Positions 1-9,433 are shown, counted from the stretch's first letter. The stretch is 64,000 nucleotides of DNA from Sphingobacterium sp. CZ-UAM (GCF_002000245.1 NZ_MTCM01000007.1:62001-126000), one strand, 5' to 3'. Program-made: numbers and translations. Notes: a model not told the origin generated them from the letters alone.

Positions 1-559
1 ACAGCGTTTTTAGTAATGCCCGATTTCGATATCTGACTGACTTTTCAAACAAAAAAATCAGGACATAAAATTCAGAAGGACAGAATTGTCTAATTTTCGG
101 GATGACAGCGATCACAAATATGCATTAAATACAACATTTTAAAAGCATTAAATGTTAGCCACATTTGTAAGGCTCAGAGGAAAAATAATACGTTAAACAA
201 TAAAAACATTTGACTGATCGTCATTCACAATTGCATTTGTTTTATTACATTTGATAGAGATAGGAGATTCTAAACATGAAGACAAGATTGTTTAACTAAA
301 ATTCATTCAAATGACTTCCTCATGATCTATTCAAATTAAGTATAGGGATTTCAGAATACAGTCGGAAACAACTTTCACCTGAATCTCGTGCAAAGAAAGA
401 ACCCGAATCCGAAATATTTGGATGAACGCTTGGACAGCTGTAAGAAGATAAAATATGTAAAAACTAAATATGACAGCTTCATCATATCGAAACAAACAAA
501 CCGAGTGAAACGAGCTCATTTATACCGATGAGAGCAACACTTATAAATAATTTAAACAG
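1..559. other. AT-rich intergenic region at left edge
   Basis: No convincing gene is present in this stretch. A short minus-strand reading frame exists around 331-519, but it has no recognisable domain, no ribosome binding site and no conserved look. A TAnnTTTG-like hexad (TACATTTG, about 246-253) resembles a Bacteroidota -7 box, but lacks a TTG element at the usual distance and lies about 300 bases before the first gene. The stretch probably holds the promoter of the universal stress protein pair. Confidence 0.5.
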
Positions 560-1408
560 ATGAAAAAAAACATTCTACTACCGGTAGATTTTTCGGATCA
601 TTCTAACAACGCAGTAAAATACGCGGTGGATCTGGCCGCCCAAAAGGGGTATCGTATTCACCTTTATCACAACTACACATCGGCTTCTGCAGTATTTGAA
701 GGAGAAACTGATTCCATTGGAAAGCAAAATCCCCTATTTAAAGCCGATATCCTGATTAAAAACCTTTCAGAGCAGATAAAATCAACGCATGCATCCCTTG
801 AAGTAAGCACCCAGTGCGAACGTGGCATGATCACTGAAACCCTGCCGGACCTAGCTACTCCGGATCGTTTTGATTTTGTCATTATGGGCACAAAAGGTAT
901 TACCAATGATGATAGTCAGCTGATAGGCAGCACCACCTATGTGATCAGCAAAAAAGCCAAAATACCGGTTCTGGCCATCCCTACTGAAGCCTCATTTGAA
1001 CAGATTGATAAAGTTGGCTTATTATCCAATTTCAAAGAGGAAGAAGTGCAAACGGTGCAGGATTTCGTCAATATAATGGGAAAAGAGTTTGAGTTAAAGT
1101 TGATGCATGTCCATTATGATCATTCTTCGGAAAATCGCATAGAAGATAAATTGGAAGTATGGAAATATAAAATCAAAAAATATATCGGTGTGACCAATAT
1201 AGCCATAGAGGTCGATTCCATACAAGGTGACATAGAGGATCTGGACACTGTTCCCGAGGTTATCAACGAAATGATCCACACCGAAAAAATCAAGATATTG
1301 CTTGTCACGCGCTCGCGAAAATCCTTTTTTGAACGTGTTTTCACCCGATCGGTAGCAAAAGCATTGTTTAGTCATCCTTTAGTTCCTATATTTTTCACCA
1401 AAGCATAA
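560..1408 (+). CDS. Universal stress protein, tandem Usp domains
   Basis: This is a 282-residue protein built from two UspA-like alpha/beta domains (about 1-140 and 148-281). Domain 1 begins with the typical hydrophobic strand followed by VDFSDHS and carries a complete ATP-binding motif of the form G-x2-G-x9-G-S (MGTKG...LIGST, near residues 110-126). Domain 2 ends in a recognisable Usp helix but shows no such glycine motif, so only the first half probably binds nucleotide. Family members are cytoplasmic proteins that help survival under stress or growth arrest; the exact role here is unknown. It is followed 23 bases later by a paralogue, so the two are likely co-transcribed. The ATG start follows AAACAG directly at the natural beginning of the Usp fold. 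Confidence 0.92.
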   Translation: MKKNILLPVDFSDHSNNAVKYAVDLAAQKGYRIHLYHNYTSASAVFEGETDSIGKQNPLFKADILIKNLSEQIKSTHASLEVSTQCERGMITETLPDLATPDRFDFVIMGTKGITNDDSQLIGSTTYVISKKAKIPVLAIPTEASFEQIDKVGLLSNFKEEEVQTVQDFVNIMGKEFELKLMHVHYDHSSENRIEDKLEVWKYKIKKYIGVTNIAIEVDSIQGDIEDLDTVPEVINEMIHTEKIKILLVTRSRKSFFERVFTRSVAKALFSHPLVPIFFTKA

Positions 1409-1431
1409 AAGCATAATTAAAGTATATCGCT

Positions 1432-2274
1432 ATGTCTAAATTATTAATCCCTGTAGATTTTTCCGAAAATGCACAAGTCGCCGCAAACTATGCCGCCCAG
1501 ATTGCTCAGGAAACCCATGATGAAATCACACTCTTCCATTCCTTTACTTCACATAGCAACAAATTCGCAAATGCGAAGCATTTAGTAGACCCCACCGAAG
1601 AGAAGGCCCGTCATAAAATGGAGGAACTTGTCGCCGAACTTCTACAAAAATATCCTTCGTTAAAAATTTCGACCTTATTTGACAACGGAATTTTAGCTGA
1701 ATCATTGGAAAAACAGGAGATAAAAGAGAAGTATCATACTGTGATTATGGGTACAAAAGGAGTCACTGGACTAGAATCCGTACTGATCGGCAGCAACACG
1801 TATGACGTCATTAAGGAATCAAAAATACCTGTATTAGCGATTCCAAAAAATGCCGTAAAATTAAAAAAAGATAATATCGCATTATTGACAAATTTTAAAC
1901 CGGGAGAACTGGAAGTCCTCAAACAAGCAATCCCATTATATGGAAAAGATTTTCATCTACAGCTCATCCATATCAACAAAAACAACCTAGAAATCAGTAT
2001 TTTAGGACAACAGCTTGAAAAATGGATTGAACAGATCATTGCAGAGACAGGTATTGAAGACATCTCCTATATTGTCAAAGCGCAAAGCTATTTTGCGGGC
2101 TCGCGGGAGAACATTGCGAACGGAATACATACGATTATCAGAGATGAAGATATTGATGTGATTTTGATTACGAAAAGTAGGAAAACTTTTTTCCAAAACA
2201 TTTTTACAGAGAATATTGTTAAGCACATGGCTTTCGAAATTGAGGTGCCAAATTTTTTCGGTCGAGTGGATTGA
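1432..2274 (+). CDS. Universal stress protein, tandem Usp domains (paralogue)
   Basis: This 280-residue protein is a diverged paralogue of the preceding gene with the same two-domain plan. It starts with LLIPVDFSENA, and the first domain has an intact G-x2-G-x9-G-S nucleotide motif (MGTKG...LIGSN, around residues 104-120). The second domain (about 145-279) keeps a basic KSRKTFFQ helix also seen as RSRKSFFE in the first protein, but lacks the glycine motif. The pair probably arose by tandem duplication and acts in the cytoplasm in a stress response. No transcription terminator is visible between this gene and the following ompA-like gene. Confidence 0.92.
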   Translation: MSKLLIPVDFSENAQVAANYAAQIAQETHDEITLFHSFTSHSNKFANAKHLVDPTEEKARHKMEELVAELLQKYPSLKISTLFDNGILAESLEKQEIKEKYHTVIMGTKGVTGLESVLIGSNTYDVIKESKIPVLAIPKNAVKLKKDNIALLTNFKPGELEVLKQAIPLYGKDFHLQLIHINKNNLEISILGQQLEKWIEQIIAETGIEDISYIVKAQSYFAGSRENIANGIHTIIRDEDIDVILITKSRKTFFQNIFTENIVKHMAFEIEVPNFFGRVD

Positions 2275-2364
2275 CCAAATAATTTTTGGCAAATTTATTG
2301 TAAGAGTAGTCAATGAGTTAATTTAACAAGAATTCTATAGTAGAAAATTTTACAAAAACACATT

Positions 2365-3702
2365 ATGAAAATTAGCCTTAAAAAATCAGGATTACTAGTA
2401 GCGGCAGGAATTATCTCAACCGCATCCTTTGCCCAAAGCGCAAAACAGTCATCAATTGAAGGCACTACCCCATTTGGACCAGCAACACAATACAGGACTT
2501 GGTCTATTGGTGTAGGAGCAGGTGTAACGAGCTTGCAGAACATTGCGAAATTCAATAATGGAGGTTATGACAAATTGGATTGGAACTTGGGTTACAGCGC
2601 CTATATCAAAAAACAAATCTCTCCTTCATTCGGAATTAAGGCAACTTACTTTGGTGGAAAGACCTCCGGTTATGAAAACAGTGATAAACAAACAGGTTTT
2701 GAGACAAAGACACCTTGGTCAGTAGCGCTATCCGGGGAATTCATTGCAGCCAATACAAACTGGCGGTTTTTCAATAGTTTCATTAAACCATATGCATCAA
2801 TTGGTGTGGGGGTAATGAATGCAGAGACAGCGGCAATTGCTGGTGGAAACACAGGGGAATATGGTGATTCGTATTCTAAGATCTATGTACCTGCAGACTT
2901 CGGTTTTAAATTTGCCGTGGCGAAAGGCATCAACTTCGAATTGGGTTACCAATTGAACTGGGCAAACCAACGGTTTGATAATAAAGTTGGACCAACTCAA
3001 CAATACAAAAATGACCTCTTCACCTATGCCCATGCAGGTCTAGAATTCGCGTTGGGTAGTGGCAGCAAACCAGCATTGAACAATTCAAATCCAGTAGCAA
3101 CCTTAGTGAATGATTACACTGTCAAATACGATGATTTGAAAGCACAGAATGATGCGTTGAACGCTAAAAACCAAGCTTTGCAAAGCCAGTTGGATGGATT
3201 GAACAGTGACTTGAAAGACGATGATGGTGATGGTGTAGCTAATAAATACGACAAATGTTCAGGAACACCTTCTGGCGTGCAGGTAGATGGATCAGGTTGT
3301 CCAATTACAGTGAAAAACGAAACTAAAGTTGTTGAGAAAGTTGTTGTCACAGAAGCGGACAGAAAAGTAGTTGCTGATGCGATTAAAAACTTAGAGTTCG
3401 ATTTAGGTAAAGCAACCATCCGCCCGACTTCATATGCAACATTGAATAAAGTTGCGGCATTGTTGATCGAGAAAAACTTTAGCCTAAAATTAGCTGGCCA
3501 TACAGATAACACGGGTTCACGCGAATTGAATATGCGTTTATCCAAAGAGCGTGCGGAGTCGGTGAAAGCTTACTTGGTATCCCAAGGTGCAAACGCTTCA
3601 CGTATTGAAGCTACAGGCTACGGTCCTGACCAACCAATTGCATCCAATAAAAATGCTGCCGGTCGTCAACAAAACCGCCGCGTAGAGTTTACACTTTATT
3701 AA
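2365..3702 (+). CDS. OmpA family outer membrane protein
   Basis: This 445-residue protein has a signal peptide (cleavage after ...TASFA, about residue 23), an outer-membrane beta-barrel (about 35-230), a short coiled-coil-like stretch (KYDDLKAQNDALNAKNQAL), a calcium-type thrombospondin-3 repeat (DDDGDGVANKYDKC, about 285-300) and a C-terminal OmpA peptidoglycan-binding domain (about 335-443). The OmpA domain keeps the HTDNTG and SKERAESV motifs whose Asp and Arg bind diaminopimelate. It should tether the outer membrane to peptidoglycan. A paralogue lies directly downstream; the last 215 residues or so differ at only five positions, while the barrels are more diverged. A hairpin terminator follows the stop codon. 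Confidence 0.95.
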   Translation: MKISLKKSGLLVAAGIISTASFAQSAKQSSIEGTTPFGPATQYRTWSIGVGAGVTSLQNIAKFNNGGYDKLDWNLGYSAYIKKQISPSFGIKATYFGGKTSGYENSDKQTGFETKTPWSVALSGEFIAANTNWRFFNSFIKPYASIGVGVMNAETAAIAGGNTGEYGDSYSKIYVPADFGFKFAVAKGINFELGYQLNWANQRFDNKVGPTQQYKNDLFTYAHAGLEFALGSGSKPALNNSNPVATLVNDYTVKYDDLKAQNDALNAKNQALQSQLDGLNSDLKDDDGDGVANKYDKCSGTPSGVQVDGSGCPITVKNETKVVEKVVVTEADRKVVADAIKNLEFDLGKATIRPTSYATLNKVAALLIEKNFSLKLAGHTDNTGSRELNMRLSKERAESVKAYLVSQGANASRIEATGYGPDQPIASNKNAAGRQQNRRVEFTLY

Positions 3703-3722
3703 TAGCTAATAAATTACACACA

Positions 3723-3759
3723 ATAAAACGGTATTTTTCAATATAATACCGTTTTATTT
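3723..3759 (+). terminator. Rho-independent terminator after first ompA-like gene
   Basis: The arms ATAAAACGGTATT and AATACCGTTTTAT can pair over 13 bp around a 9-base loop. The 3' arm supplies the T-rich tract. It lies 21 bases after the stop codon and just before the promoter of the second ompA-like gene, so the two paralogues are separate transcription units. Confidence 0.85.
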
Positions 3760-3790
3760 AGTCTTTTGTCATATTTTAACTACAAACCGA

Positions 3791-3822
3791 TTGGGAATTT
3801 AATTTTTAACCTATTACTTTTG
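3791..3822 (+). promoter_or_regulatory. Bacteroidota-type promoter of second ompA-like gene
   Basis: A -33 element TTG (3791-3793) and a -7 element TACTTTTG (3815-3822, consensus TAnnTTTG) are separated by 21 nt. Transcription would start near 3828, leaving a leader of about 20 nt before the ATG at 3847. This placement rules out the longer reading frame that begins upstream at 3766. Confidence 0.75.
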
Positions 3823-3846
3823 CCTCGGTTTATACAAACAAATTCT

Positions 3847-5178
3847 ATGAAACTAAATTTACAATTAGCACTTGCATTTGCAACTGCAGGCTTATTTGCC
3901 AATGCTGCTTTTGCACAAACTTCAAAGGTATCGTCAATCGAAGGTACTACTCCTTTTGGTTCAGCTACACAGTATAGAACATGGTCTATCGGTGTCGGTG
4001 CCGGTGTAACGAATCAAACGAATATCGCCGGTTTCAACCGTGCTGGGTACGAAGACCTAGCTTGGAACTTGGGATACAGTGCTTATATCAAAAAGCAGAT
4101 TTCTCCATCTTTTGGCATCAAAGCCAGCTACTTCGGTGGTAAAACAGGTGGCGCATTTTTAGCAAAAACGGCAGATCAATCCTTCGAAGCAAAAACACCT
4201 TGGTCGGCTGCTTTATCCGGAGAATTTCAAGCTGCAAATACCAACTGGAGATTTTTTAATAGTTTCATCAAACCTTACGCTTCAATCGGTGTGGGTGTCA
4301 TGAACAGCAAAACAACTTTAACGACTGGTTCTACCTCAGTAGAAGCTGATGCTATTTCCAAAATCTATGTACCATTGGATATGGGTTTCAAATTTGCTGT
4401 TGCTAAGGGCATCAACTTTGAATTGGGTTACCAATTAAACTGGGTTAACCAAAACTTTGATGGGATCCAAGGCGGTCAATACAAAAATGACCTATTCACT
4501 TATATCCATGGTGGTCTAGAATTTGCATTGGGAAGCGGTAGCAAACCAGCCTTGAACAATTCCAATCCAGTAGCCACACTTGTGAATGACTACACTGTAA
4601 AATACGATGATTTAAAAGCACAAAATGATGCTCTTAATGCAAAAAATCAAGCTTTACAAAGTCAATTGGATGGTTTAAACAATGATTTAAAAGATGACGA
4701 CGGTGACGGTGTAGCAAATAAATACGACAAATGTCCAGGCACGCCTTCTGGTGTACAGGTGGATGGTGCAGGTTGTCCAATTGTCGTGAAAAACGAAACT
4801 AAAGTTGTCGAGAAAGTTGTTGTTACAGAAGCGGACAGAAAAGTTGTTGCTGATGCGATCAAAAACCTAGAGTTTGACTTGGGCAAAGCAACTATCCGTC
4901 CGACTTCATTTGCAACGCTGAACAAAGTTGCGGCATTGTTGATCGAGAAAAACTTTAGCCTGAAACTAGCCGGCCATACCGACAATACAGGTTCACGTGA
5001 ATTGAATATGCGTTTATCCAAAGAGCGTGCGGAGTCAGTGAAAGCTTATTTAGTATCTCAGGGTGCGAACGCTTCACGTATCGAAGCAACAGGTTACGGT
5101 CCTGACCAACCAATTGCATCCAATAAGAATGCTGCTGGTCGTCAACAAAACCGTCGCGTAGAATTTACACTTTATTAA
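3847..5178 (+). CDS. OmpA family outer membrane protein (paralogue)
   Basis: This 443-residue paralogue of the preceding gene has the same order of parts: signal peptide ending ...NAAFA, beta-barrel, linker helix, thrombospondin-3 repeat and OmpA domain with intact HTDNTG and SKERAESV motifs. The start at 3847 is chosen because it opens directly on the signal peptide (MKLNLQLALAF) and sits about 20 nt behind a good promoter; the frame is open further upstream, but that part overlaps the promoter. The barrel loops differ from the first copy, which fits diversification of surface-exposed parts. It probably anchors the outer membrane to the cell wall. Confidence 0.93.
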   Translation: MKLNLQLALAFATAGLFANAAFAQTSKVSSIEGTTPFGSATQYRTWSIGVGAGVTNQTNIAGFNRAGYEDLAWNLGYSAYIKKQISPSFGIKASYFGGKTGGAFLAKTADQSFEAKTPWSAALSGEFQAANTNWRFFNSFIKPYASIGVGVMNSKTTLTTGSTSVEADAISKIYVPLDMGFKFAVAKGINFELGYQLNWVNQNFDGIQGGQYKNDLFTYIHGGLEFALGSGSKPALNNSNPVATLVNDYTVKYDDLKAQNDALNAKNQALQSQLDGLNNDLKDDDGDGVANKYDKCPGTPSGVQVDGAGCPIVVKNETKVVEKVVVTEADRKVVADAIKNLEFDLGKATIRPTSFATLNKVAALLIEKNFSLKLAGHTDNTGSRELNMRLSKERAESVKAYLVSQGANASRIEATGYGPDQPIASNKNAAGRQQNRRVEFTLY

Positions 5179-5204
5179 TCGATCCTATTCGATCTATACA
5201 GGCC

Positions 5205-5237
5205 AAAAGGCATCACATTTAAGTGATGCCTTTTTTT
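5205..5237 (+). terminator. Rho-independent terminator after second ompA-like gene
   Basis: The 12-bp arms AAAAGGCATCAC and GTGATGCCTTTT surround a 6-base loop and are followed by a run of T. It lies 26 bases after the stop codon. Confidence 0.9.
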
Positions 5238-5358
5238 CTGATAAGTATCTACCTTCTTTTAAAAGAATATGCTGACACCTGGTCGTGCATGTGAATAAAT
5301 TTATTGTCCCAGCCCCAGAACATATTTCGATTCCATTAAAAATCAATTATTTAAATCC

Positions 5359-5389
5359 TTGGATTATTCAAATATTATTTCTACCTTTG
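5359..5389 (+). promoter_or_regulatory. Bacteroidota-type promoter of the DEAD-box helicase
   Basis: A TTG element (5359-5361) and TACCTTTG (5382-5389) are separated by 20 nt, matching the TTG/TAnnTTTG promoter. The predicted leader of about 35 nt holds a small hairpin (CAATAG-TGC-CTATTG, about 5403-5417) close to the start codon. Confidence 0.75.
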
Positions 5390-5429
5390 CAACGCCTTAG
5401 GCAATAGTGCCTATTGTATATAATATTTC

Positions 5430-7283
5430 ATGAACCCATTTTTAGAACTGGGAATCCGTGAGGAAGTTGTTAATGCCATCTCAGAATTAGGTTTCGAAAA
5501 ACCTTCTGAAATTCAGGAAAAAGCCATTCCTGTTTTATTGACTGGTAACGACGATTTTGTCGGATTAGCCCAAACTGGCACAGGAAAGACCGCGGCATTT
5601 GGTCTTCCATTATTAGAGCAATTAGACTTTTCTCAAAAACACCCACAGGCATTAATCCTTTGCCCTACTCGGGAATTATGTTTACAAATCTCAAAAGATT
5701 TAGAAAAATTTGCTAAATACGTTGACAACGTACATGTTGTTGCTGTATATGGAGGTGCAAATATCTCAGACCAGCTACGTCAGATCAGACGTGGAGTGCA
5801 AATTGTAGTAGCGACCCCGGGTCGTATGTTGGATATCATTGGCAGAAATGCGATTGATTTTTCAAATGTAAAATATGTTGTATTAGATGAAGCGGATGAG
5901 ATGCTCAATATGGGCTTCAAAGAAGACATCAACAGCATTTTGTCAGAAACTCCTGACGAGAAAAAAACTTGGTTATTTTCAGCGACAATGCCTTCTGAAG
6001 TGCGTCGTATCGCAAAGAATTATATGACCGATCCTGTTGAGCTTACTGTAGGTACAAAAAATACCGGTAATGCCAACATTGAACACCACTATTATTTGAT
6101 CAAAGCAAAGGATAAATATGCTGCGTTCAAACGTATCGTGGATTCAAACCCTGATATCTTTGGTATCGTATTTTGTCGTACAAAAATCGAAACACAGGAT
6201 ATCGCTGAAGCGTTGATCAAAGATGGTTACAATGCAGATTCGCTGCACGGTGACTTGTCTCAACAACAACGTGATAAAGTAATGAAACGTTACCGTGACC
6301 GTAGTTTACAATTATTGATCGCAACAGACGTAGCCGCTCGTGGTATTGATGTAAGTGATGTAACTCACGTTATTAACTTCTCTTTACCGGATGAAACAGA
6401 AAACTATACGCACCGCTCAGGTCGTACTGCCCGTGCAGGTAAAACTGGTATTTCTCTTTCTTTGGTAAACGTAAAAGAACTTAGCAAAATCCGTCATCTT
6501 GAAAAGATTATCGGTAAACCTTTTGAGAAAAAACAAGTTCCTCAAGGTGCTGAAGTGTGTGAAAAACAATTGTTCTCTATCGTTAAAAAGATTGAAAACG
6601 TTGAGGTAAATGATGAACAAATCAGTCCATTCTTGCCTGCAATTATGGAAAATCTGGAATCTCTTTCAAAAGAAGATATCATCAAAAGATTTGCATCCCT
6701 TGAATTCAACCGTTTCTTGGACTATTACAAAAATGCTCCTGATTTAAATATCGAAGCCCGTGAAGGTTCCCGTGAAGATCGTGGTGACAGACGTGATGGT
6801 CGTTCCCGCGAAGGCTCAAAAGGTTATACACGTTTGTTTATGAACTTAGGTTCAGTAGATGAATTCTCTCGTGGAGACATGTTAGGCTTTATCTGTAACA
6901 ATGCAAATATCTCCGGAAAATCCATTGGTAAGATTGACTTAAAAGGTGTGTTTACATTCTTTGAAGTACAAGATGCTGAAGTAGAGAAAGTATTCCAAGG
7001 ATTCCAGGGTGTAGATTTCAACGGTCGTCAAGTTCGTATCGAAGTATCTGGTGAAGCGAGAGGTGAAGGCCGTGGTGATCGTGGCAGAAGCCGTGGTGGT
7101 GACCGTGGCGGAAGACGCGAAGGTGGATACCGTGGTGGTGATCGCAGCGGAAGACGTGAAGGTGGATACGGAGGCGGAAGACGTGAAGGCGGATTCAGCG
7201 GCGAAAGACGTGACCGTGGTGGCAATGGCGGAGGTTTCCGCGATTTCTCAGGTAAACGTAAAGAATCCAAAAGCAAATACTAA
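5430..7283 (+). CDS. DEAD-box ATP-dependent RNA helicase with DbpA-like domain and RGG tail
   Basis: This 617-residue protein shows the full DEAD-box motif set: Q motif (FEKPSEIQEKAIP, about 23-35), motif I AQTGTGKT (about 47-54), PTREL, motif II DEAD (about 153), SAT, ARGIDV and HRSGRTARAG (about 328). Residues about 470-545 resemble the DbpA/CsdA RNA-binding domain. From about 548 to the end the chain is a Gly/Arg/Glu-rich low-complexity tail with repeated RREGG and RGG units. Such helicases remodel RNA during ribosome assembly, mRNA decay or cold adaptation. The gene is monocistronic, with its own promoter and terminator. Assignment to CsdA/DeaD rather than another helicase subgroup is an inference. 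Confidence 0.95.
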   Translation: MNPFLELGIREEVVNAISELGFEKPSEIQEKAIPVLLTGNDDFVGLAQTGTGKTAAFGLPLLEQLDFSQKHPQALILCPTRELCLQISKDLEKFAKYVDNVHVVAVYGGANISDQLRQIRRGVQIVVATPGRMLDIIGRNAIDFSNVKYVVLDEADEMLNMGFKEDINSILSETPDEKKTWLFSATMPSEVRRIAKNYMTDPVELTVGTKNTGNANIEHHYYLIKAKDKYAAFKRIVDSNPDIFGIVFCRTKIETQDIAEALIKDGYNADSLHGDLSQQQRDKVMKRYRDRSLQLLIATDVAARGIDVSDVTHVINFSLPDETENYTHRSGRTARAGKTGISLSLVNVKELSKIRHLEKIIGKPFEKKQVPQGAEVCEKQLFSIVKKIENVEVNDEQISPFLPAIMENLESLSKEDIIKRFASLEFNRFLDYYKNAPDLNIEAREGSREDRGDRRDGRSREGSKGYTRLFMNLGSVDEFSRGDMLGFICNNANISGKSIGKIDLKGVFTFFEVQDAEVEKVFQGFQGVDFNGRQVRIEVSGEARGEGRGDRGRSRGGDRGGRREGGYRGGDRSGRREGGYGGGRREGGFSGERRDRGGNGGGFRDFSGKRKESKSKY

Positions 7284-7307
7284 ATTTAGTATTTAAATAA
7301 ACGTATG

Positions 7308-7355
7308 AAGACCCTGATCTGGAAAGCCTCTGCTTTGTAGATCAGGGTCTTTTTC
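7308..7355 (+). terminator. Rho-independent terminator after the helicase gene
   Basis: The 13-bp arms AAGACCCTGATCT and AGATCAGGGTCTT enclose an 18-base loop and are followed by TTTT. It lies 24 bases after the helicase stop codon. Confidence 0.88.
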
Positions 7356-7496
7356 ATTTATAAGACTTCCCATGGGCATACGCCCCGAATAGCCAAGCCG
7401 TCCATGTCAAAACACCTATCTAATTTCATTTTTCACAGGCTATAATCTCCTCAAAAAAGCGTAAATTAGCTTAATTACACGAACTGGATTTCCACC

Positions 7497-9260
7497 ATGC
7501 CAACAGCAACGAGATTATTTGATTTAGCCTATTTGCAACAAGAAACTGCACCTGGCTTTCCGATGTTTTCCTACAAAGACGGAACAAACTGGGTAGCGGT
7601 AAGCAATACAGAATTTATTGAACGGACCAATCGGGTATCCAAAGGTTTAATTGCTCTCGGCATCCAGCCGGGTGAAAAGATTGCTTTAATCAGTGAAAAC
7701 CGTATCGAATGGAATATTCTTGATTTTGCGATCCAACAGATTGGTGCTGTTGTCGTCGCGATTTACCCCAATATTTCTGAATCCGATTATAGCTATATAT
7801 TCAACCATGCCGAGATTAAAAACTGTATCGTAAGTTCCAAAAAATTGTACGGCAAGATTACTTCGATCAAGGGATTATGTCCACTATTGGAACATATTTT
7901 CACCCTAGATAAAGAAGACGATTTACCACATTGGCAGCATTTTGTGACCATGGGCGATTCCATAACTGATGAGCAGCTTCAGCAGCTGCAAAATGCGGTC
8001 AACGCCGACTCCCTTGCCTCGATCATTTATACATCGGGCACAACCGGCAATCCAAAAGGTGTCATGCTGACTCACCGTAATCTTTTGGCCGATACCATGA
8101 GCAGTGAATATTCTTTTCCTGTAGTACGCGGAGACCGTGCGCTCTCCTTTCTACCGGTTTGCCATGCCTATGAACGCGTATTCCAATATGTTTATATGTA
8201 TAAGGGATTGACCATCTTTTTCGCCCAGTCAATGGATAGTATTGGAGAAGATTTCAGATCAGTCCGCCCGCATATCTTTTCTGCTGTGCCGCGTGTACTT
8301 GAAAAAGTGTATGAAAAAATTATTGCGACAGGTGAAAAGCTCACCGGATTAAAGCGTAGGATATTCTTTTGGTCTCTTCGTGTCGGTGAACAATACACAT
8401 TGGAAAACCGCTCTTGGTGGTATGCTATCAAATTAAGTATCGCACGAAAGTTAGTCTTTTCAAAATGGCGGGAAGCATTGGGTGGCGACATCAAGGGGAT
8501 TGCATCTGGCAGCGCGGCTCTACAGGAAAGATTAACGCGTCTGTATATGGCAGCCGGAATACCTATTTATGAAGGCTATGGGCTGACCGAAGCGGGTCCC
8601 TGTATTGCCGTAAACTGTTTTAAAAGAGGAATGAAAATAGGCACAGTGGGCCTTCCGTTGATCAATATCGAGATCAAACTTGCCGAAGATGGGGAGATCT
8701 TAACCAAAGGCGACAACAATATGATCGGCTACTACAAAAATGAGGAGGCTACTGCGGAAGTGCTCAAAGATGGCTGGTTATATACCGGAGATATCGGCCA
8801 ATGGATTGACGGTAAATTTCTCAAAATAATCGACCGCAAGAAAGAGATGTTCAAGACCTCCGGCGGGAAATATATTGTCCCACAACAGTTGGAATCCAAA
8901 ATTGTGGAATCTTCCCTTATCGAGCAGGTCATGGTGATTGGCGAGTCCCGAAAATTCCCCGCAGCTTTAATCGTACCAAACTATGCCAATCTTTTGGACT
9001 GGAGCAAAAATTCCGCACCCGCATTGGCAAAACTGCCCAAAATAGAATTTTTGAAAAGCCCCGAAGTCAAACAACAGATTGAGTCCGAACTCAATCGCAT
9101 CAATCAAAATTTTGGCAATTGGGAACAGATCAAAAAATTTGCGATTATTCCGAACGAAATGACGATAGAGACCGGTGAATTAACCCCTACCCTAAAAATG
9201 AAACGGAAAATTATTCTCCAGAAGTATGAAAAAGAAGTTGAGGCGATCTACACTGCTTAA
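7497..9260 (+). CDS. Long-chain fatty acid--CoA ligase (AMP-forming)
   Basis: This 587-residue enzyme activates fatty acids to acyl-CoA through an acyl-adenylate. It carries the adenylate-forming motif YTSGTTGNPKG (about 178-188), the GYGLTEAGP motif (about 360) and YTGDIG (about 427), with the hinge region IDRKKEMFKTSGG after it. Length and motif spacing match the FadD15-like long-chain acyl-CoA synthetases common in Bacteroidota. It probably works at the inner membrane, feeding beta-oxidation or lipid remodelling. No beta-oxidation gene is adjacent. It stands alone: a terminator lies upstream and the converging rlmB gene downstream. Confidence 0.93.
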   Translation: MPTATRLFDLAYLQQETAPGFPMFSYKDGTNWVAVSNTEFIERTNRVSKGLIALGIQPGEKIALISENRIEWNILDFAIQQIGAVVVAIYPNISESDYSYIFNHAEIKNCIVSSKKLYGKITSIKGLCPLLEHIFTLDKEDDLPHWQHFVTMGDSITDEQLQQLQNAVNADSLASIIYTSGTTGNPKGVMLTHRNLLADTMSSEYSFPVVRGDRALSFLPVCHAYERVFQYVYMYKGLTIFFAQSMDSIGEDFRSVRPHIFSAVPRVLEKVYEKIIATGEKLTGLKRRIFFWSLRVGEQYTLENRSWWYAIKLSIARKLVFSKWREALGGDIKGIASGSAALQERLTRLYMAAGIPIYEGYGLTEAGPCIAVNCFKRGMKIGTVGLPLINIEIKLAEDGEILTKGDNNMIGYYKNEEATAEVLKDGWLYTGDIGQWIDGKFLKIIDRKKEMFKTSGGKYIVPQQLESKIVESSLIEQVMVIGESRKFPAALIVPNYANLLDWSKNSAPALAKLPKIEFLKSPEVKQQIESELNRINQNFGNWEQIKKFAIIPNEMTIETGELTPTLKMKRKIILQKYEKEVEAIYTA

Positions 9261-9433
9261 CGAGATAGAAAAAACAACCTATTTCTCAGGATCAAACAAC
9301 AAAGCATATAAGATTTCAGTAAGTGGATCGGATACTTATGCCTGCGCATAGAAATAATAATCAATCAGCTGGCTATAAAAACCTCAGCAAGCTCTCGTGT
9401 AAATATTAAAATAAAAATCAATGAGATTAAAAA

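Noticed and set aside
331..519. Minus-strand 62-codon frame in the left intergenic region
   Set aside because: It lacks a recognisable domain, a ribosome binding site and any co-directional neighbour; length is within chance for AT-rich DNA.
3114..3545. 143-codon minus-strand frame inside the first ompA-like gene, with a matching frame in the second
   Set aside because: Its conservation follows from the conserved coding strand; no domain is seen and the known genes explain the sequence.
3766..3846. Upstream start giving a longer second ompA-like protein
   Set aside because: It would overlap the promoter at 3791-3822 and place a long non-signal segment before a proper signal peptide.
7028..7296. 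Overlapping frames on both strands in the helicase tail
   Set aside because: They are by-products of the Gly/Arg repeat codons and show Pro-rich or Ala/Val-rich low complexity only.
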